A stretch of DNA of 64,000 nucleotides from Streptomyces sp. GC420 (GTDB taxonomy: Bacteria; Actinomycetota; Actinomycetes; Streptomycetales; Streptomycetaceae), in the NCBI RefSeq assembly GCF_009916105.1, contig NZ_JAAAXQ010000001.1, forward strand, positions 1 through 64,000. The letters are read 5' to 3'. A program made the position numbers and the translations under genes. The notes beneath the pieces were generated by a model that saw only the letters and a program-made list of their open reading frames with translations, did not search any database and had not been told where the DNA came from. Positions 1 through 9,181 of the stretch are shown one piece after another (position 1 is the first letter of the stretch; the number at the start of each line of letters is the position of its first letter).

Positions 1-795
1 GGTGGGGTACGGGCCGGACTGGCAGCGAGGGCACCAGTAGGTGGGGCGCAGGCGCAGACCGTCGCCCTGATCGGCGGACCGGATGGAGGTGCCGCAGCGC
101 AGGCAGGGACGGGGCACGCGGCCGTAGACCCACAGACGCCGGTCGGGGCGGTCCACGCGGGTGGTCATTCGCGCCGGGCGCTCGCGATTGGCCTCGAGCA
201 GCTTCCTGGCGAGCGCGACGAGACGCGCGGGGGCAGGGAACTCGCCCGTGGGCAGCCAGGGGGTGACACCGGCCATGAAGCACAGCTCGCTCTTGTAGAC
301 ATTGCCGATGCCCGCCAGGTTGCGCTGGTCGAGCAGGGCCTCGCCGAGCGGCCGCTCCGGCACGGCCAGGAGGTTCCGCAGCGCTTGGTCCGGATCCCAG
401 TCGGGGCCGAGCAGATCGGGCCCGAGGTGACCGACGGCCCGGTCCTCCTGGGCGGTGCGCAGCAGTTCCAGCACGGGCAGCCGGTAGCCGAAGGCGGTGC
501 GCCCGGCCGTGCCGAGCACCGCACGGATCTGGTGCGCGGGGCCGCCCCTCGGGCGCTCCGAGGCACCGCAGAGCTTCCAGGAGCCGTCCATCCCGAGGTG
601 CGAGTGCAGCGTCAGCCCGCCCTCGACCCGTGTCAGCAGGTGCTTGCCGCGCGCGGCCACCTCGACGACGGTGCGGCCTGTGAGGTCGGTCGTCGCGAGC
701 TTGGGCACCCGCATGTCCCAGCGGACGAGCCGCTCGCCCGCGAGTGCTTCGTGCAGGCGCTTCGCGGCCTGCCAGACGGTGTCTCCTTCGGGCAT
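1..795 (-). CDS. nei: Fpg/Nei-family DNA glycosylase, C-terminus cut by window edge
   Basis: The product is a bifunctional base-excision repair enzyme that removes oxidised bases and nicks the abasic site. The start at 795 gives MPEGD: Pro2 is the Schiff-base nucleophile and Glu3 the acid residue, and MPEGD (rather than MPELP) points to the Nei side of the family. The helix-two-turn-helix region (DQRNLAGIGNVYKSE) lies around residues 160-175. The C-terminal zinc finger has both cysteine pairs visible (CLRC, then CPRC about residue 256). 265 codons are in the window, close to the usual family length of about 270, so only a few residues are missing. It is followed upstream on the same strand by lhr, in a DNA-repair neighbourhood. 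Nei versus Nei2 subtype is not resolved here. Confidence 0.93.
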   Translation of the reverse strand, partial: MPEGDTVWQAAKRLHEALAGERLVRWDMRVPKLATTDLTGRTVVEVAARGKHLLTRVEGGLTLHSHLGMDGSWKLCGASERPRGGPAHQIRAVLGTAGRTAFGYRLPVLELLRTAQEDRAVGHLGPDLLGPDWDPDQALRNLLAVPERPLGEALLDQRNLAGIGNVYKSELCFMAGVTPWLPTGEFPAPARLVALARKLLEANRERPARMTTRVDRPDRRLWVYGRVPRPCLRCGTSIRSADQGDGLRLRPTYWCPRCQSGPYPT

Positions 796-833
796 GTCTC
801 CATGATGCGGGGTGCCGCCACGGCCGGGTGTGT

Positions 834-865
834 GCCGGTGCCGCCGCAGAGGGTGCGGCACCGGC
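834..865 (-). terminator. Hairpin between lhr and nei
   Basis: An 11-bp perfect inverted repeat (GCCGGTGCCGC and its complement) flanks a 10-base loop. It sits between the lhr stop and the nei start. There is no T-run, as is usual in Streptomyces terminators. It may end lhr transcription or only weaken readthrough into nei. Confidence 0.5.
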
Positions 866-895
866 CCGGGCGGGGAGACCCGGCCCCCGTGGGAG

Positions 896-3800
896 TCAGG
901 GGCGCAGGCGCAGCCCTCGCGGTGTGGGATGGAAACCCGCCGCCTCCAGGGCACGGCCGAGGGGCGAGGAGAGCGACGGGGTGCCGTTGGTGCGCTCGAC
1001 TGTGAGGGAGCCGAGAGCCCCGGCGCGGGCCGAGTCCGCGAGCGCGGAGACGGCGGCGGCCAGGCGGTCGTCGTCGCCGGGTTCCGAGTCGGGCGACCGC
1101 CAGGCGAGCAGTGTCTTGCCGCCGCGTTCCATGTACAGAGTGAGCTCACCGTCGACGAGGACGACGGTGCGCGGGGACGGCTCCGCGTCCCGCCGGCCCT
1201 GATACCCGCCGAACTCCGGCTGAGAAGCCCGGCCGCGCTCACGCGCCGTGTTGATCGCCCGCAGCCGGTCGACGGCGCCGTCCATCGCGAACTGGGCCGC
1301 GCCCAGGCCCTCCACGACATAACCGCGGCGGGCCTGACCGCTGTCCTCGAAGGCGGACAGGACGCGATAGGCGGCGGAGAACCCGCCCTCGACGCCTTCC
1401 GCCGAGACCGCGCCCCGCGTCACCACACCGTGGCGGTCGAGGAGCGTACGGGCAAGGGCGTGTGCCCGGTGCGTGGTGTCGGACTCGCGGTCCGGGAGCA
1501 GCGACCAGCGGCCGGCGACGGTGGGCGGCCCCGAGCGGGAGACAGGGCGGGAGCCGGACACGGCGAGCGCACCGAAGCGGCCGCGGGGAACGGCCCGTTT
1601 GGCCCGGTGCGCCGTGGCCCCCGCCGTACGGCCCGATCCCATCAGCGAGCGCAGCGGGGCCAGGGTGTCGTTGGTGAGCCGCCCGGACCAGGCGAGCTCC
1701 CACAGCACATCGGCCAGTTGGGGATCGGTGGCCTCGGGATGGGCGGCGGCCCGGACCTGATCGGCGATCTGGCGGAAGAACAGCCCGTAGCCGCCGGAGA
1801 GCGTGTCGAGCACGGACCGGTGCAGCGGGGACAGCTCCAGCGGGTGCGGCTCGTGGAGCAGCAGCGGGGCCGTGTCGGCGAGATAGAGCGAGACCCAGCC
1901 GTCCTTGCCCGGCAGCGAGCCCGCGCCCGCCCACACGACCTCTCCCGCCGTCGTCAGCTCGTCGAGCATGGCCGGGTGGTAGTCCGAGACCCGGGCGGGC
2001 AGGACCAGCTTCTCCAGCGCGGAGGCGGGCACCGGAGCACCCTGCAACTGCTCGACGGCGCGCACCAGTCCGTCGACGCCCCGCAGACTGTGCGTGCCCA
2101 GGTGCTGCCACTGCGGCAGGAAGGTCGCGAGCGTGGCGGGCGGCACGGGTTCGAGTTCCTGGCGCAGCGCGGCCAGGGACCGCCGGCGCAGCCTGCGCAG
2201 GACCGCCGCGTCGCACCACTCCTGGCCGGTGCCCAGGTCGGCTCCCGCGGCGCGCGGTGCCTCGTCGGAAAGGTGGTGGCGGGCGAAGGGAGGGCGGAAC
2301 TCGCCCGGCACGACCCGGCCGCTCGCGGCGAGACGGTGCAGCGCCCCGTCGGTGACGGCAGTGCCGAGGCCGAAGCGGGCCGCGGCGGCGGCGGAGGTGA
2401 ACGGGCCGTGCGTACGGGCGTAGCGGGCGAGGAGGTCGCCGAGGGGATCCTTGACGGGCTCCGTGAACGCCTCGGGGACGCCGACCGGGAGTGCGGTGCC
2501 CAGCGCGTCCCGGAGCCGTCCCGCGTCCTCCACGGCGGCCCAGTGGTCCTGGCCCGCGATCCGCACCCGGATGGCGCGGCGGGTCGCGGCCAGTTCACGC
2601 GGCCATTCCGGTTCGCCGCCGCGCTCCGTCAGCTCCGCGTCGGTGAGCGGGCCGAGCAGCCGCAGCAGATCGGCGACCCCCTCGACGTCCTTGATCCGCC
2701 GGTCCTCGGTGCGCCACTGGAGCTCCTGCTCCAGCTCGGCCAGCACCTCGGGATCGAGCAGTTCACGCAGCTCCGCCTGGCCGAGCAGTTCCGCGAGCAG
2801 CCTGGAGTCCAGCGACAGCGCGGCGGCACGCCGCTCGGCGAGGGGCGAGTCCCCCTCGTACAGGAACTGGGCCACGTAGCCGAAGAGGAGGGAGCGGGCG
2901 AAGGGCGAGGGCTCCGGGGTGGTCACCTCCACCAGGCGCACCCGCCGGGACTCGATGTCGCCCATGAGCTCCGCGAGGCCCGGTACGTCGAAGACGTCCT
3001 GGAGGCACTCGCGGACCGCCTCCAGGACGATCGGGAAGGAGCCGAACTCGCTGGCCACCTGGAGTAGTTGCGAGGCACGCTGGCGCTGCTGCCACAGCGG
3101 GGTGCGCTTGCCGGGGCTGCGGCGCGGCAGCAGCAGGGCGCGGGCGGCGCATTCACGGAAGCGGGCGGCGAACAGCGCGGAGCCGCCCACCTGGTCGGTG
3201 ACGATCTGCTCGATCTCGCCCTTGTCGAAGAGGGCGTCGGACGCGCCGACGGGCGCCTGCTCCGCGTCGTACTCCGTGCCCTGCCCGGCCGGTTCCGTGT
3301 CGAGCAGGTCGAGGCCCATCAGGTCGGCGTCCGGCAGCCGCAGCACGATCCCGTCGTCAGCGTGCATGACCTGCGCGTCCATGCCGTACCGCTCGCCGAG
3401 GCGGGCGCCCAGCGCCAGCGCCCAGGGGGCGTGCACCTGGGCGCCGAACGGGGAGTGGATGACGACGCGCCAGTCGCCCAGCTCGTCACGGAACCGCTCG
3501 ACGACGATGGTCCGGTCGTCGGGGACATGGCCGCAGGCGCGGCGCTGCTCGTCGAGATAGGCCAGCACGTTGTCGGCGGCCCAGGCGTCCAGGCCAGCGG
3601 CGAGCAGCCGCAGCCGGGCGTCTTCCGCCGAGAGTCCGCCCACCTCGCGCAGGAACGCCCCCACGGCGCGCCCCAGCTCCAGCGGCCTGCCCAGCTGATC
3701 GCCCTTCCAGAAGGGCAGCCGTCCCGGCACGCCGGGAGCGGGCGAGACCAGCACCCGGTCACGGGTGATGTCCTCGATGCGCCACGAGGTCGTACCGAGG

Positions 3801-5542
3801 GTGAACACATCGCCCACCCGCGACTCGTACACCATCTCCTCGTCGAGCTCACCGACCCGGCCGCCGCCCTTCTTCGGGTCGGCGCCGGCGAGGAAGACAC
3901 CGAACAGCCCGCGGTCGGGGATGGTGCCGCCAGAGGTGACGGCGAGCCGCTGGGCCCCCGGGCGGCCCGTGACCGTACCGGCGACGCGGTCCCAGACCAC
4001 ACGCGGGCGCAGCTCGGCGAAGGCGTCCGACGGGTAGCGGCCCGCGAGCATGTCCAGGACAGCGGTGAACGCGGACTCGGGCAGGGAGGCGAAGGGGCCG
4101 GCGCGGCGGACGACCGCGAGGAGGTCGTCGACCTGCCAGCTGTCCAGGGCGACCATCGCGACCAGCTGCTGGGCGAGGACGTCGAGCGGGTTGGACGGGA
4201 CGCGCAGCGACTCGATCGCGCCCTGCCGCATCCGTTCGGTGACCACCGCCGACTGCACCAGGTCTCCGCGGTACTTCGGGAAGACCACGCCCTTGGAGAC
4301 CGCGCCCACCTGGTGGCCCGCGCGGCCCACCCGCTGCAGCCCGGAGGCCACCGAGGGCGGCGACTCGACCTGGACGACCAGGTCCACCGCGCCCATGTCG
4401 ATGCCCAGCTCGAGGCTGGACGTGGCGACGACCGCGGGCAGCCGGCCCGCCTTCAGGTCTTCCTCGACCAGCGCCCGCTGCTCCTTGGACACCGAGCCGT
4501 GGTGCGCGCGGGCCAGCAGCGCCGGCGCGCCGTGGGCCTTCCCCGACTGGGCCATGATCTCCGCCGGAGGCGGCCCTTCGGGAAGCGCCTCCCCCATGGC
4601 CCGTTCGTACGCGATCTCGTTGAGGCGGTTGCACAGCCGCTCGGCGAGCCGCCGCGAGTTGGCGAAGACGATCGTCGAGCGGTGCGCCTGGACGAGGTCG
4701 GCGATCCGCTCCTCCACATGAGGCCAGATCGAGGGCCGCTCTCCGGTGTCACCCTCCTGCACCGGGGAGCCGCCCAGCTCGCCCATGTCCTCCACGGGCA
4801 CGACCACCGACAGGTCGAACTCCTTGCCCGACGGCGGCTGGACGATCTCCACCCGGCGCCGCGGCGACAGGAACCGGGCCACCTCGTCCACGGGGCGGAC
4901 CGTGGCCGAGAGACCGATCCGCCGGGCGGGCCGGGGGAGCAGCTCGTCGAGCCGCTCCAGGGACAGCGCCAGATGCGCCCCTCGTTTCGTCCCCGCGACC
5001 GCGTGCACCTCGTCCAGGATGACGGTCTCGACGCCGGTCAGGGCCTCGCGGGTCGAGGACGTCAGCATCAGGAACAGCGACTCGGGGGTCGTGATGAGGA
5101 TGTCGGGCGGTCGGGTGGCCAGCGCCCGGCGCTCGGCCGGCGGGGTGTCCCCGGAGCGGATGCCCACCCTCACCTCCGGCTCGGGCAGCCCGAGCCGCAC
5201 CGACTCCTGCTTGATGCCGGTCAGCGGGCTGCGCAGATTCCGCTCGACGTCGACGGCGAGGGCCTTGAGGGGGGAGACATAGAGCACACGGCAGCGCTTC
5301 CCGGCCTCGGCGGGCGGCGGCGTGGAGGCCAGTCCGTCCAGCGCGGAGAGGAACGCGGCAAGGGTCTTGCCCGAGCCGGTGGGCGCGACCACGAGGACGT
5401 CGGATCCCGCGCCGATCGCCCGCCACGCACCCGCCTGGGCCGCCGTGGGCGCCGTGAACGCCCCCGCGAACCAGCTCCGGGTCGCGGGGGAGAAGGCCGC
5501 CAGCACCGAAGCCGGGTCGTCCGCCCTGTCCTTGTCCGCCAT
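896..5542 (-). CDS. lhr: Large helicase-related protein Lhr, ATP-dependent 3'-5' helicase
   Basis: This is a 1548-residue superfamily 2 helicase of the Lhr type, a DNA and RNA-DNA hybrid unwinding enzyme linked to DNA damage response in actinobacteria. Walker A (APTGSGKT) is at residues 53-60, followed by the DEVH box (VILDEVHAVAGTKRG), SAT motif (IGLSATVRP) and motif VI (QRVGRAGHQ). The long C-terminal half carries the Lhr-specific winged-helix and DEAD-associated region, and its length matches the family's roughly 1500 residues. I chose ATG 5542 (MADKDRADD). A CAGGAT hexamer ends exactly 6 bases upstream of it, so the mRNA may be leaderless. The GGAGG in between is too close to act as a normal Shine-Dalgarno site. 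The frame stays open upstream to 5623, but that stretch does not look like protein. Confidence 0.95.
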   Translation of the reverse strand: MADKDRADDPASVLAAFSPATRSWFAGAFTAPTAAQAGAWRAIGAGSDVLVVAPTGSGKTLAAFLSALDGLASTPPPAEAGKRCRVLYVSPLKALAVDVERNLRSPLTGIKQESVRLGLPEPEVRVGIRSGDTPPAERRALATRPPDILITTPESLFLMLTSSTREALTGVETVILDEVHAVAGTKRGAHLALSLERLDELLPRPARRIGLSATVRPVDEVARFLSPRRRVEIVQPPSGKEFDLSVVVPVEDMGELGGSPVQEGDTGERPSIWPHVEERIADLVQAHRSTIVFANSRRLAERLCNRLNEIAYERAMGEALPEGPPPAEIMAQSGKAHGAPALLARAHHGSVSKEQRALVEEDLKAGRLPAVVATSSLELGIDMGAVDLVVQVESPPSVASGLQRVGRAGHQVGAVSKGVVFPKYRGDLVQSAVVTERMRQGAIESLRVPSNPLDVLAQQLVAMVALDSWQVDDLLAVVRRAGPFASLPESAFTAVLDMLAGRYPSDAFAELRPRVVWDRVAGTVTGRPGAQRLAVTSGGTIPDRGLFGVFLAGADPKKGGGRVGELDEEMVYESRVGDVFTLGTTSWRIEDITRDRVLVSPAPGVPGRLPFWKGDQLGRPLELGRAVGAFLREVGGLSAEDARLRLLAAGLDAWAADNVLAYLDEQRRACGHVPDDRTIVVERFRDELGDWRVVIHSPFGAQVHAPWALALGARLGERYGMDAQVMHADDGIVLRLPDADLMGLDLLDTEPAGQGTEYDAEQAPVGASDALFDKGEIEQIVTDQVGGSALFAARFRECAARALLLPRRSPGKRTPLWQQRQRASQLLQVASEFGSFPIVLEAVRECLQDVFDVPGLAELMGDIESRRVRLVEVTTPEPSPFARSLLFGYVAQFLYEGDSPLAERRAAALSLDSRLLAELLGQAELRELLDPEVLAELEQELQWRTEDRRIKDVEGVADLLRLLGPLTDAELTERGGEPEWPRELAATRRAIRVRIAGQDHWAAVEDAGRLRDALGTALPVGVPEAFTEPVKDPLGDLLARYARTHGPFTSAAAAARFGLGTAVTDGALHRLAASGRVVPGEFRPPFARHHLSDEAPRAAGADLGTGQEWCDAAVLRRLRRRSLAALRQELEPVPPATLATFLPQWQHLGTHSLRGVDGLVRAVEQLQGAPVPASALEKLVLPARVSDYHPAMLDELTTAGEVVWAGAGSLPGKDGWVSLYLADTAPLLLHEPHPLELSPLHRSVLDTLSGGYGLFFRQIADQVRAAAHPEATDPQLADVLWELAWSGRLTNDTLAPLRSLMGSGRTAGATAHRAKRAVPRGRFGALAVSGSRPVSRSGPPTVAGRWSLLPDRESDTTHRAHALARTLLDRHGVVTRGAVSAEGVEGGFSAAYRVLSAFEDSGQARRGYVVEGLGAAQFAMDGAVDRLRAINTARERGRASQPEFGGYQGRRDAEPSPRTVVLVDGELTLYMERGGKTLLAWRSPDSEPGDDDRLAAAVSALADSARAGALGSLTVERTNGTPSLSSPLGRALEAAGFHPTPRGLRLRP

Positions 5543-5646
5543 GCCTCCATCCTGCACCGCGCCACTGACAATGCCCGCCGCACCCGTGTGTCCGCGCCCC
5601 GACGGCCCGCACCCGGCACCCACGGCCGGGGCGCAGAATGGGAGGC

Positions 5647-6504
5647 ATGGACGAGGAGGTGGCGCGGTCGGCGGTGCCCGCCACGAGGGGCGAGCGGGCC
5701 AGGCACTGGCAGTACGAGGAACTGCCGGGTGTCGACCTGCTCCGCGCCAGCTACGTCCGCAAGACGTTCGTGACGCACACCCACGAGAACTACGTGATCG
5801 CCGCCATCACCGACGGCGTCGAGGTGTTCCACCACACAGGGGAGGACCGGTACGCCGGGCCCGGCACGCTGGCGCTGGTCAACCCCGACACCCCGCACAC
5901 CGGCAGGGCCGAGGGCCCCGAGGGCTGGCAGTACGGAGCCGTGTACCCGGGGCCGGACGTGGTGGCCGAGATAGCAGCCGAGACCACCGGGATCCGCGGC
6001 ACCCCCGGGTTCTCGTCCCCGGTGCTCCACGACCCCTACGCGGCGCGCCTGGTCGCCGAGGTCCTGCGCGCCGCCGACGAGGGGAACGCGCTCGCCGCGG
6101 ACACCTTGCTGCGGGTGGCCGTCGCGCGTCTGCTGCGTCTCAACGGCGGCGGCATGCCACCGCGCACGGCGCGCTCCGCCGGCGCGCGGAACGCCGCCCG
6201 CGCCCGGGCCGTCCTGGAGGAGCACATGGCCGGGCCGCCCTCCCTGGAGAGGCTCGCCGCCGACCTCGGCACCAGCCCGTTCGCACTGCTGCGCGCCTTC
6301 AAGGCGGCCTACGGAATGCCCCCGCACGCCTGGCTCACCGACGCCAGGGTCCGTGCCGCCCGCAGAATGCTCGACCGGGGCGTCACCCCGGCCGAGGCCG
6401 CGGTCGCGGTGGGCTTCACCGACCAGCCGCACCTGAACCGGCACTTCACCCGCATCGTGGGAGTGCCGCCCGGCGCCTACCGCCGTGAGCGCGCGCGAAC
6501 CTGA
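5647..6504 (+). CDS. AraC-family transcriptional regulator
   Basis: The protein has 285 residues. Its N-terminal half is a cupin-type ligand domain (THTHENYVIAAITDGVEVF, then PDTPHTG). Its C-terminal third is the AraC/XylS double helix-turn-helix: LERLAADLGTSPFALLRAFK is the first HTH, and PAEAAVAVGFTDQPHLNRHF with GVPPGAY is the second. It lies directly upstream of an azlC-azlD pair on the same strand and probably controls that exporter. An ATG at 5638 is also possible. I prefer 5647, because a CAGAAT hexamer at 5634-5639 is at leaderless spacing from it. The ligand is unknown, but an amino acid is likely from the neighbours. Confidence 0.9.
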   Translation: MDEEVARSAVPATRGERARHWQYEELPGVDLLRASYVRKTFVTHTHENYVIAAITDGVEVFHHTGEDRYAGPGTLALVNPDTPHTGRAEGPEGWQYGAVYPGPDVVAEIAAETTGIRGTPGFSSPVLHDPYAARLVAEVLRAADEGNALAADTLLRVAVARLLRLNGGGMPPRTARSAGARNAARARAVLEEHMAGPPSLERLAADLGTSPFALLRAFKAAYGMPPHAWLTDARVRAARRMLDRGVTPAEAAVAVGFTDQPHLNRHFTRIVGVPPGAYRRERART

Positions 6505-6589
6505 GCATGCGAGAACGTGAGCCTGGCGAGACCGGGCGAGCGGAAACGCGTGCGCAAGAACGTACAAGACCCGCCTGCCCCCGTCCCCG

Positions 6590-6595
6590 TAACGT
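6590..6595 (+). promoter_or_regulatory. -10 element (TAACGT) of a probable leaderless azlC transcript
   Basis: TAACGT matches the TANNNT consensus of housekeeping promoters and ends 7 bases before the GTG at 6603. No Shine-Dalgarno sequence is present. The predicted transcription start is at or next to the start codon. Confidence 0.5.
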
Positions 6596-6602
6596 CCCAG
6601 CC

Positions 6603-7472
6603 GTGGCAGAAACGACACACCCGGAAGAGAAAGCACCCGGAAGCGCACCCGGAAGCCCATCCGGAGGCGGTCGGGGAGGCGGCCGCGCCCCGGGAGCGGC
6701 CGGAATCCCCGTCGCCGGCGGGAGCAAGCGGGACTCGGCCGTCGTCAGGGACGCGCTGGCCGTCGGTATCGCCGTCGGCCTGTCCGGCTTCGCGTTCGGC
6801 GTCACCTCGGCGGGCGCCGGCCTGAGCCTTGCGCAGACCTGTGTACTCAGCCTTCTCGTCTTCACCGGCGCCTCGCAGTTCGCGCTGGTCGGAGCCCTGG
6901 CGGCAGGCGGCAACCCGCTCACCGCCGCGGCCGGTGCCTTCTTCCTCGGCGTACGCAACGCCTTCTACGGCCTGCGCCTGTCCCAGCTGCTGGCGCTGCC
7001 GCGCGCGGCCCGTCCCTTCGCCGCGCACTGGGTCATCGACGAGACGACCGTTGTGGCGCTCGCCCAGCCCGGCCGGCGCAGCGCGCGCATCGGGTTCACG
7101 GTCACCGGCGCCACCCTCTACGTGCTGTGGAACCTCACCACTCTCCTGGGGGCGCTCGGCGCCGAGGCCATCGGCGACACCAACGCCTGGGGTCTGGACG
7201 CGGCAGGGCCCGCCGTCTTCCTCGCCCTGCTCGCCCCCATGCTGCGCAGCACCACCGAGCGCGCCGTCGCCGGAACGGCCGTCGTCCTCGGCCTCGGCTT
7301 CCTGCCGGTGCTGCCCGGCGGCGTGCCCGTGCTCGTCGCCGCGCTCGCCGCACCCGCCGTGCTCTGCCTACAGGGCCGCCGGATCCACCGGACCGAAGCC
7401 GAGGGCAGGCCACCGGCCAACGGGCACGCCGACCGGCACGAGCCGCACGCCGCCCCGGAGGACAACCGTTGA
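6603..7472 (+). CDS. azlC: AzlC-family branched-chain amino acid exporter, large subunit
   Basis: This 289-residue integral membrane protein is the large subunit of an AzlCD exporter, a family that secretes branched-chain amino acids or analogues. After a polar, Gly/Pro-rich N-terminus of about 35 residues come the AzlC signatures: LSGFAFGVTSAGAGLS, LLVFTGASQFALVG, FFLGVRNAFYGLRLS and HWVIDETTVVAL. The rest is hydrophobic helices. I chose GTG 6603 because the reading frame above it has poor composition and a -10-like TAACGT sits 7 bases upstream. The stop overlaps the TTG start of azlD, so translation is coupled. Confidence 0.9.
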   Translation: MAETTHPEEKAPGSAPGSPSGGGRGGGRAPGAAGIPVAGGSKRDSAVVRDALAVGIAVGLSGFAFGVTSAGAGLSLAQTCVLSLLVFTGASQFALVGALAAGGNPLTAAAGAFFLGVRNAFYGLRLSQLLALPRAARPFAAHWVIDETTVVALAQPGRRSARIGFTVTGATLYVLWNLTTLLGALGAEAIGDTNAWGLDAAGPAVFLALLAPMLRSTTERAVAGTAVVLGLGFLPVLPGGVPVLVAALAAPAVLCLQGRRIHRTEAEGRPPANGHADRHEPHAAPEDNR

Positions 7473-7777
7473 ACACCTGGACCGCCATCGCAGTCACCGC
7501 CCTCGGCTGCTACCTGGTCAAGCTGATCGGCCTGCTGGTCCCCGCCGGCTCGCTGGAACGTCCGCTCGTGAAGCGGCTGGCCGCGCTGCTCCCCGTGGCG
7601 CTGCTGGCCGCGCTCACCGCGCAGCAGACGTTCAGCACCGGCCAGCACCTCGCCGTCGACGCCCGCGCGGCAGGGCTCGCGGCGGCGGCGCTCGCGCTGG
7701 TGCTGCGCGCCCCCTTCCTGCTCGTCGTCGGCGCGGCCGTGATCGTCACCGCGGGGGCGCGCGCCATGGGCGGATGA
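7469..7777 (+). CDS. azlD: AzlD-domain protein, small exporter subunit
   Basis: This is a 102-residue membrane protein with four hydrophobic stretches, the partner of AzlC. It starts at TTG 7469, which overlaps the azlC stop (TTGA). The unusual start is well supported: GGAGG at 7457-7461 lies 7 bases upstream, and the sequence from LNTWTAIAVTALGCYLVKL onward is typical AzlD. Its length matches the family's usual 100-110 residues. The overlap implies one operon with azlC and equimolar synthesis. Confidence 0.88.
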   Translation: MNTWTAIAVTALGCYLVKLIGLLVPAGSLERPLVKRLAALLPVALLAALTAQQTFSTGQHLAVDARAAGLAAAALALVLRAPFLLVVGAAVIVTAGARAMGG

Positions 7778-7783
7778 TCCCGC

Positions 7784-7821
7784 GGACGGACGGACGGACG
7801 CGCTGCCGCGCCGTGGCGTCC
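7784..7821. terminator. GGAC tandem repeat and hairpin between convergent genes
   Basis: Four tandem copies of GGAC (7784-7799) lead into a stem (GGACGC 7796-7801 with GCGTCC 7816-7821) and a GC-rich loop. It separates the convergent azlD and the hypothetical gene ending at 7840, so it is a plausible weak bidirectional terminator. Confidence 0.35.
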
Positions 7822-7839
7822 GCCCGCGCGTCCCGTCCC

Positions 7840-8754
7840 TCAGCCGATGTCCCGCCCGTACGCGCGCAGCGTCAGCAGGGCCTCGATCGTCACGGCCGGG
7901 CGCGCCTCCAGGGCCGTTCCGGGGGCCCATTGCCGCCGGCGGAGCGGCCAGCCGCCGTCCTCCTGCTGCTCGCTCGCAAGGAAGTCCAGCGAGCGCTCCA
8001 TCTCCTCGTCCGTGAACCAGCCGCGCGCCAGCGAGCCCGGCCGTTTCGCGTAGTCGTGCGGATGGTGCAGCTCCCCGGGGGCGTAGCCGTCCGGCACGGG
8101 GTGGTCGGTGCGCCGCTCCGGGTCCAGCACGGCGAGCCGCTGCTCGCGCACCAGCCGTCCCAGCCGGTCCGCCGCCGCCTCCGCCCGGGCGCGGTCCGGG
8201 GCGCCGTCGAGAAAGGCGACGGCCGCCTCGACCTCGTACGGATGGGACTTCTCCAAGGACTCCACCGCCGACCAGCAGAAGTCGGTCGCCCGGAACAGCC
8301 AGGCGTGCCACACGTCGTTGCGGTGCAGCAGGCCCACCACGGGTCCCGTGGCCAGCAGATCACTCGGCGGAGAGTCGGTCACCAGCACGAACGGGGCGTG
8401 CGGATAGCCACGCAGCGAGGGGTGGACGGCGGGCAGCGCGCCGTCCACCGTCGACACCTCGGTCAGATATCGGCACACGCGCTCCGTCCGCTGCCCGCCG
8501 CAGCGTCCGACGGAGTCCAGGACGCGCAGGGCGTGCGCGGTGTGGAGGGGCTGGCTCACCGGGCCACGCAGGTCGGGTTCCAGGGCGTGACCGTAGCCGC
8601 CGTCCTCGTTGAGGTAGGCGGCCAGGGCGGCCTCGACGGCGTCCGCGCCTCCGCCCAGGAAGTGATGGGCGAATCGCCGCTGCTCGAGTACACGGGCCGT
8701 GAGCCATACGAAGTGTTCTGCACGGGACAGGGAAGATGCTCCGGTTCGGGCCAT
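7840..8754 (-). CDS. Conserved hypothetical protein, possible alpha/alpha-toroid fold
   Basis: I do not recognise a named function for this 304-residue protein. It is soluble, with no signal peptide. Two segments resemble the QW-type repeats of squalene cyclase and prenyltransferase toroids: YLNEDGGYGHALEPDLRGP near residue 47 and EQQEDGGWPLRRRQW near residue 275. Several helical blocks rich in Leu and Arg lie between them. I see no DxDD or other terpene cyclase motif, so a binding or non-cyclase role is more likely. The ATG at 8754 has no Shine-Dalgarno, but a TACGGT hexamer (minus strand) ends 6 bases upstream, suggesting a leaderless mRNA. It is divergent from the DUF3046 gene. Confidence 0.75.
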   Translation of the reverse strand: MARTGASSLSRAEHFVWLTARVLEQRRFAHHFLGGGADAVEAALAAYLNEDGGYGHALEPDLRGPVSQPLHTAHALRVLDSVGRCGGQRTERVCRYLTEVSTVDGALPAVHPSLRGYPHAPFVLVTDSPPSDLLATGPVVGLLHRNDVWHAWLFRATDFCWSAVESLEKSHPYEVEAAVAFLDGAPDRARAEAAADRLGRLVREQRLAVLDPERRTDHPVPDGYAPGELHHPHDYAKRPGSLARGWFTDEEMERSLDFLASEQQEDGGWPLRRRQWAPGTALEARPAVTIEALLTLRAYGRDIG

Positions 8755-8834
8755 GTGCAGACCGTAGGAGCGGAAAGCGCTGTAGGCGAGCGGCTCCGGT
8801 CCGGCTGCACTCTCAGGGGAGCAATACTGGGGTC

Positions 8835-9029
8835 ATGCGGTTGACGGTGTTCTGGGAACGGATGACGGATTACTTCGGCGCGGCGTACGCGGACACCTTC
8901 GCGCGCGACCACGTGATGTCCGAGCTCGGCGGCCGCACCGTGTACGAGGCACTCGACGCGGGGTGGGAGGCCAGGTCCGTCTGGCAGGGCGTCTGCGCCG
9001 CCATGGGCATTCCCGCCGACAAGCGCTGA
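8835..9029 (+). CDS. DUF3046 small protein
   Basis: This 64-residue protein matches the actinobacterial DUF3046 family (MRLTVFWERMTDYFG near the start, YADTFARDHVM, LGGRTVYEALDAG, WQGVCAAMGIP). The function is unknown. In many actinobacteria it is encoded a short distance upstream of recA, as here, which hints at a role in or near recombination without proving one. The ATG at 8835 has AATACT ending 6 bases upstream (leaderless spacing) and no good Shine-Dalgarno. It is short, acidic to neutral and has no membrane segment. Confidence 0.85.
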   Translation: MRLTVFWERMTDYFGAAYADTFARDHVMSELGGRTVYEALDAGWEARSVWQGVCAAMGIPADKR

Positions 9030-9181
9030 CGCGGACGCCGGCGGATGGCGCCGGCGCCGGGAGCGGCTCCACGGTTCCCGGGGAGCAGCCCGCGGCCCTC
9101 GGGAGCTCCGGGAACGACCCGGCTCGGCCGGGAGCGCGTCCACCGTCACGGGCGGCGCCCGCCGTACGGGACACTGGGCCG

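Noticed and set aside
896-5773. Long open frames on the plus strand opposite lhr (over 700 and 900 codons)
   Set aside because: They arise from the high GC content of the lhr gene. Their products are Arg/Gly/Pro/His-rich with no domain, while the minus strand encodes a complete Lhr.
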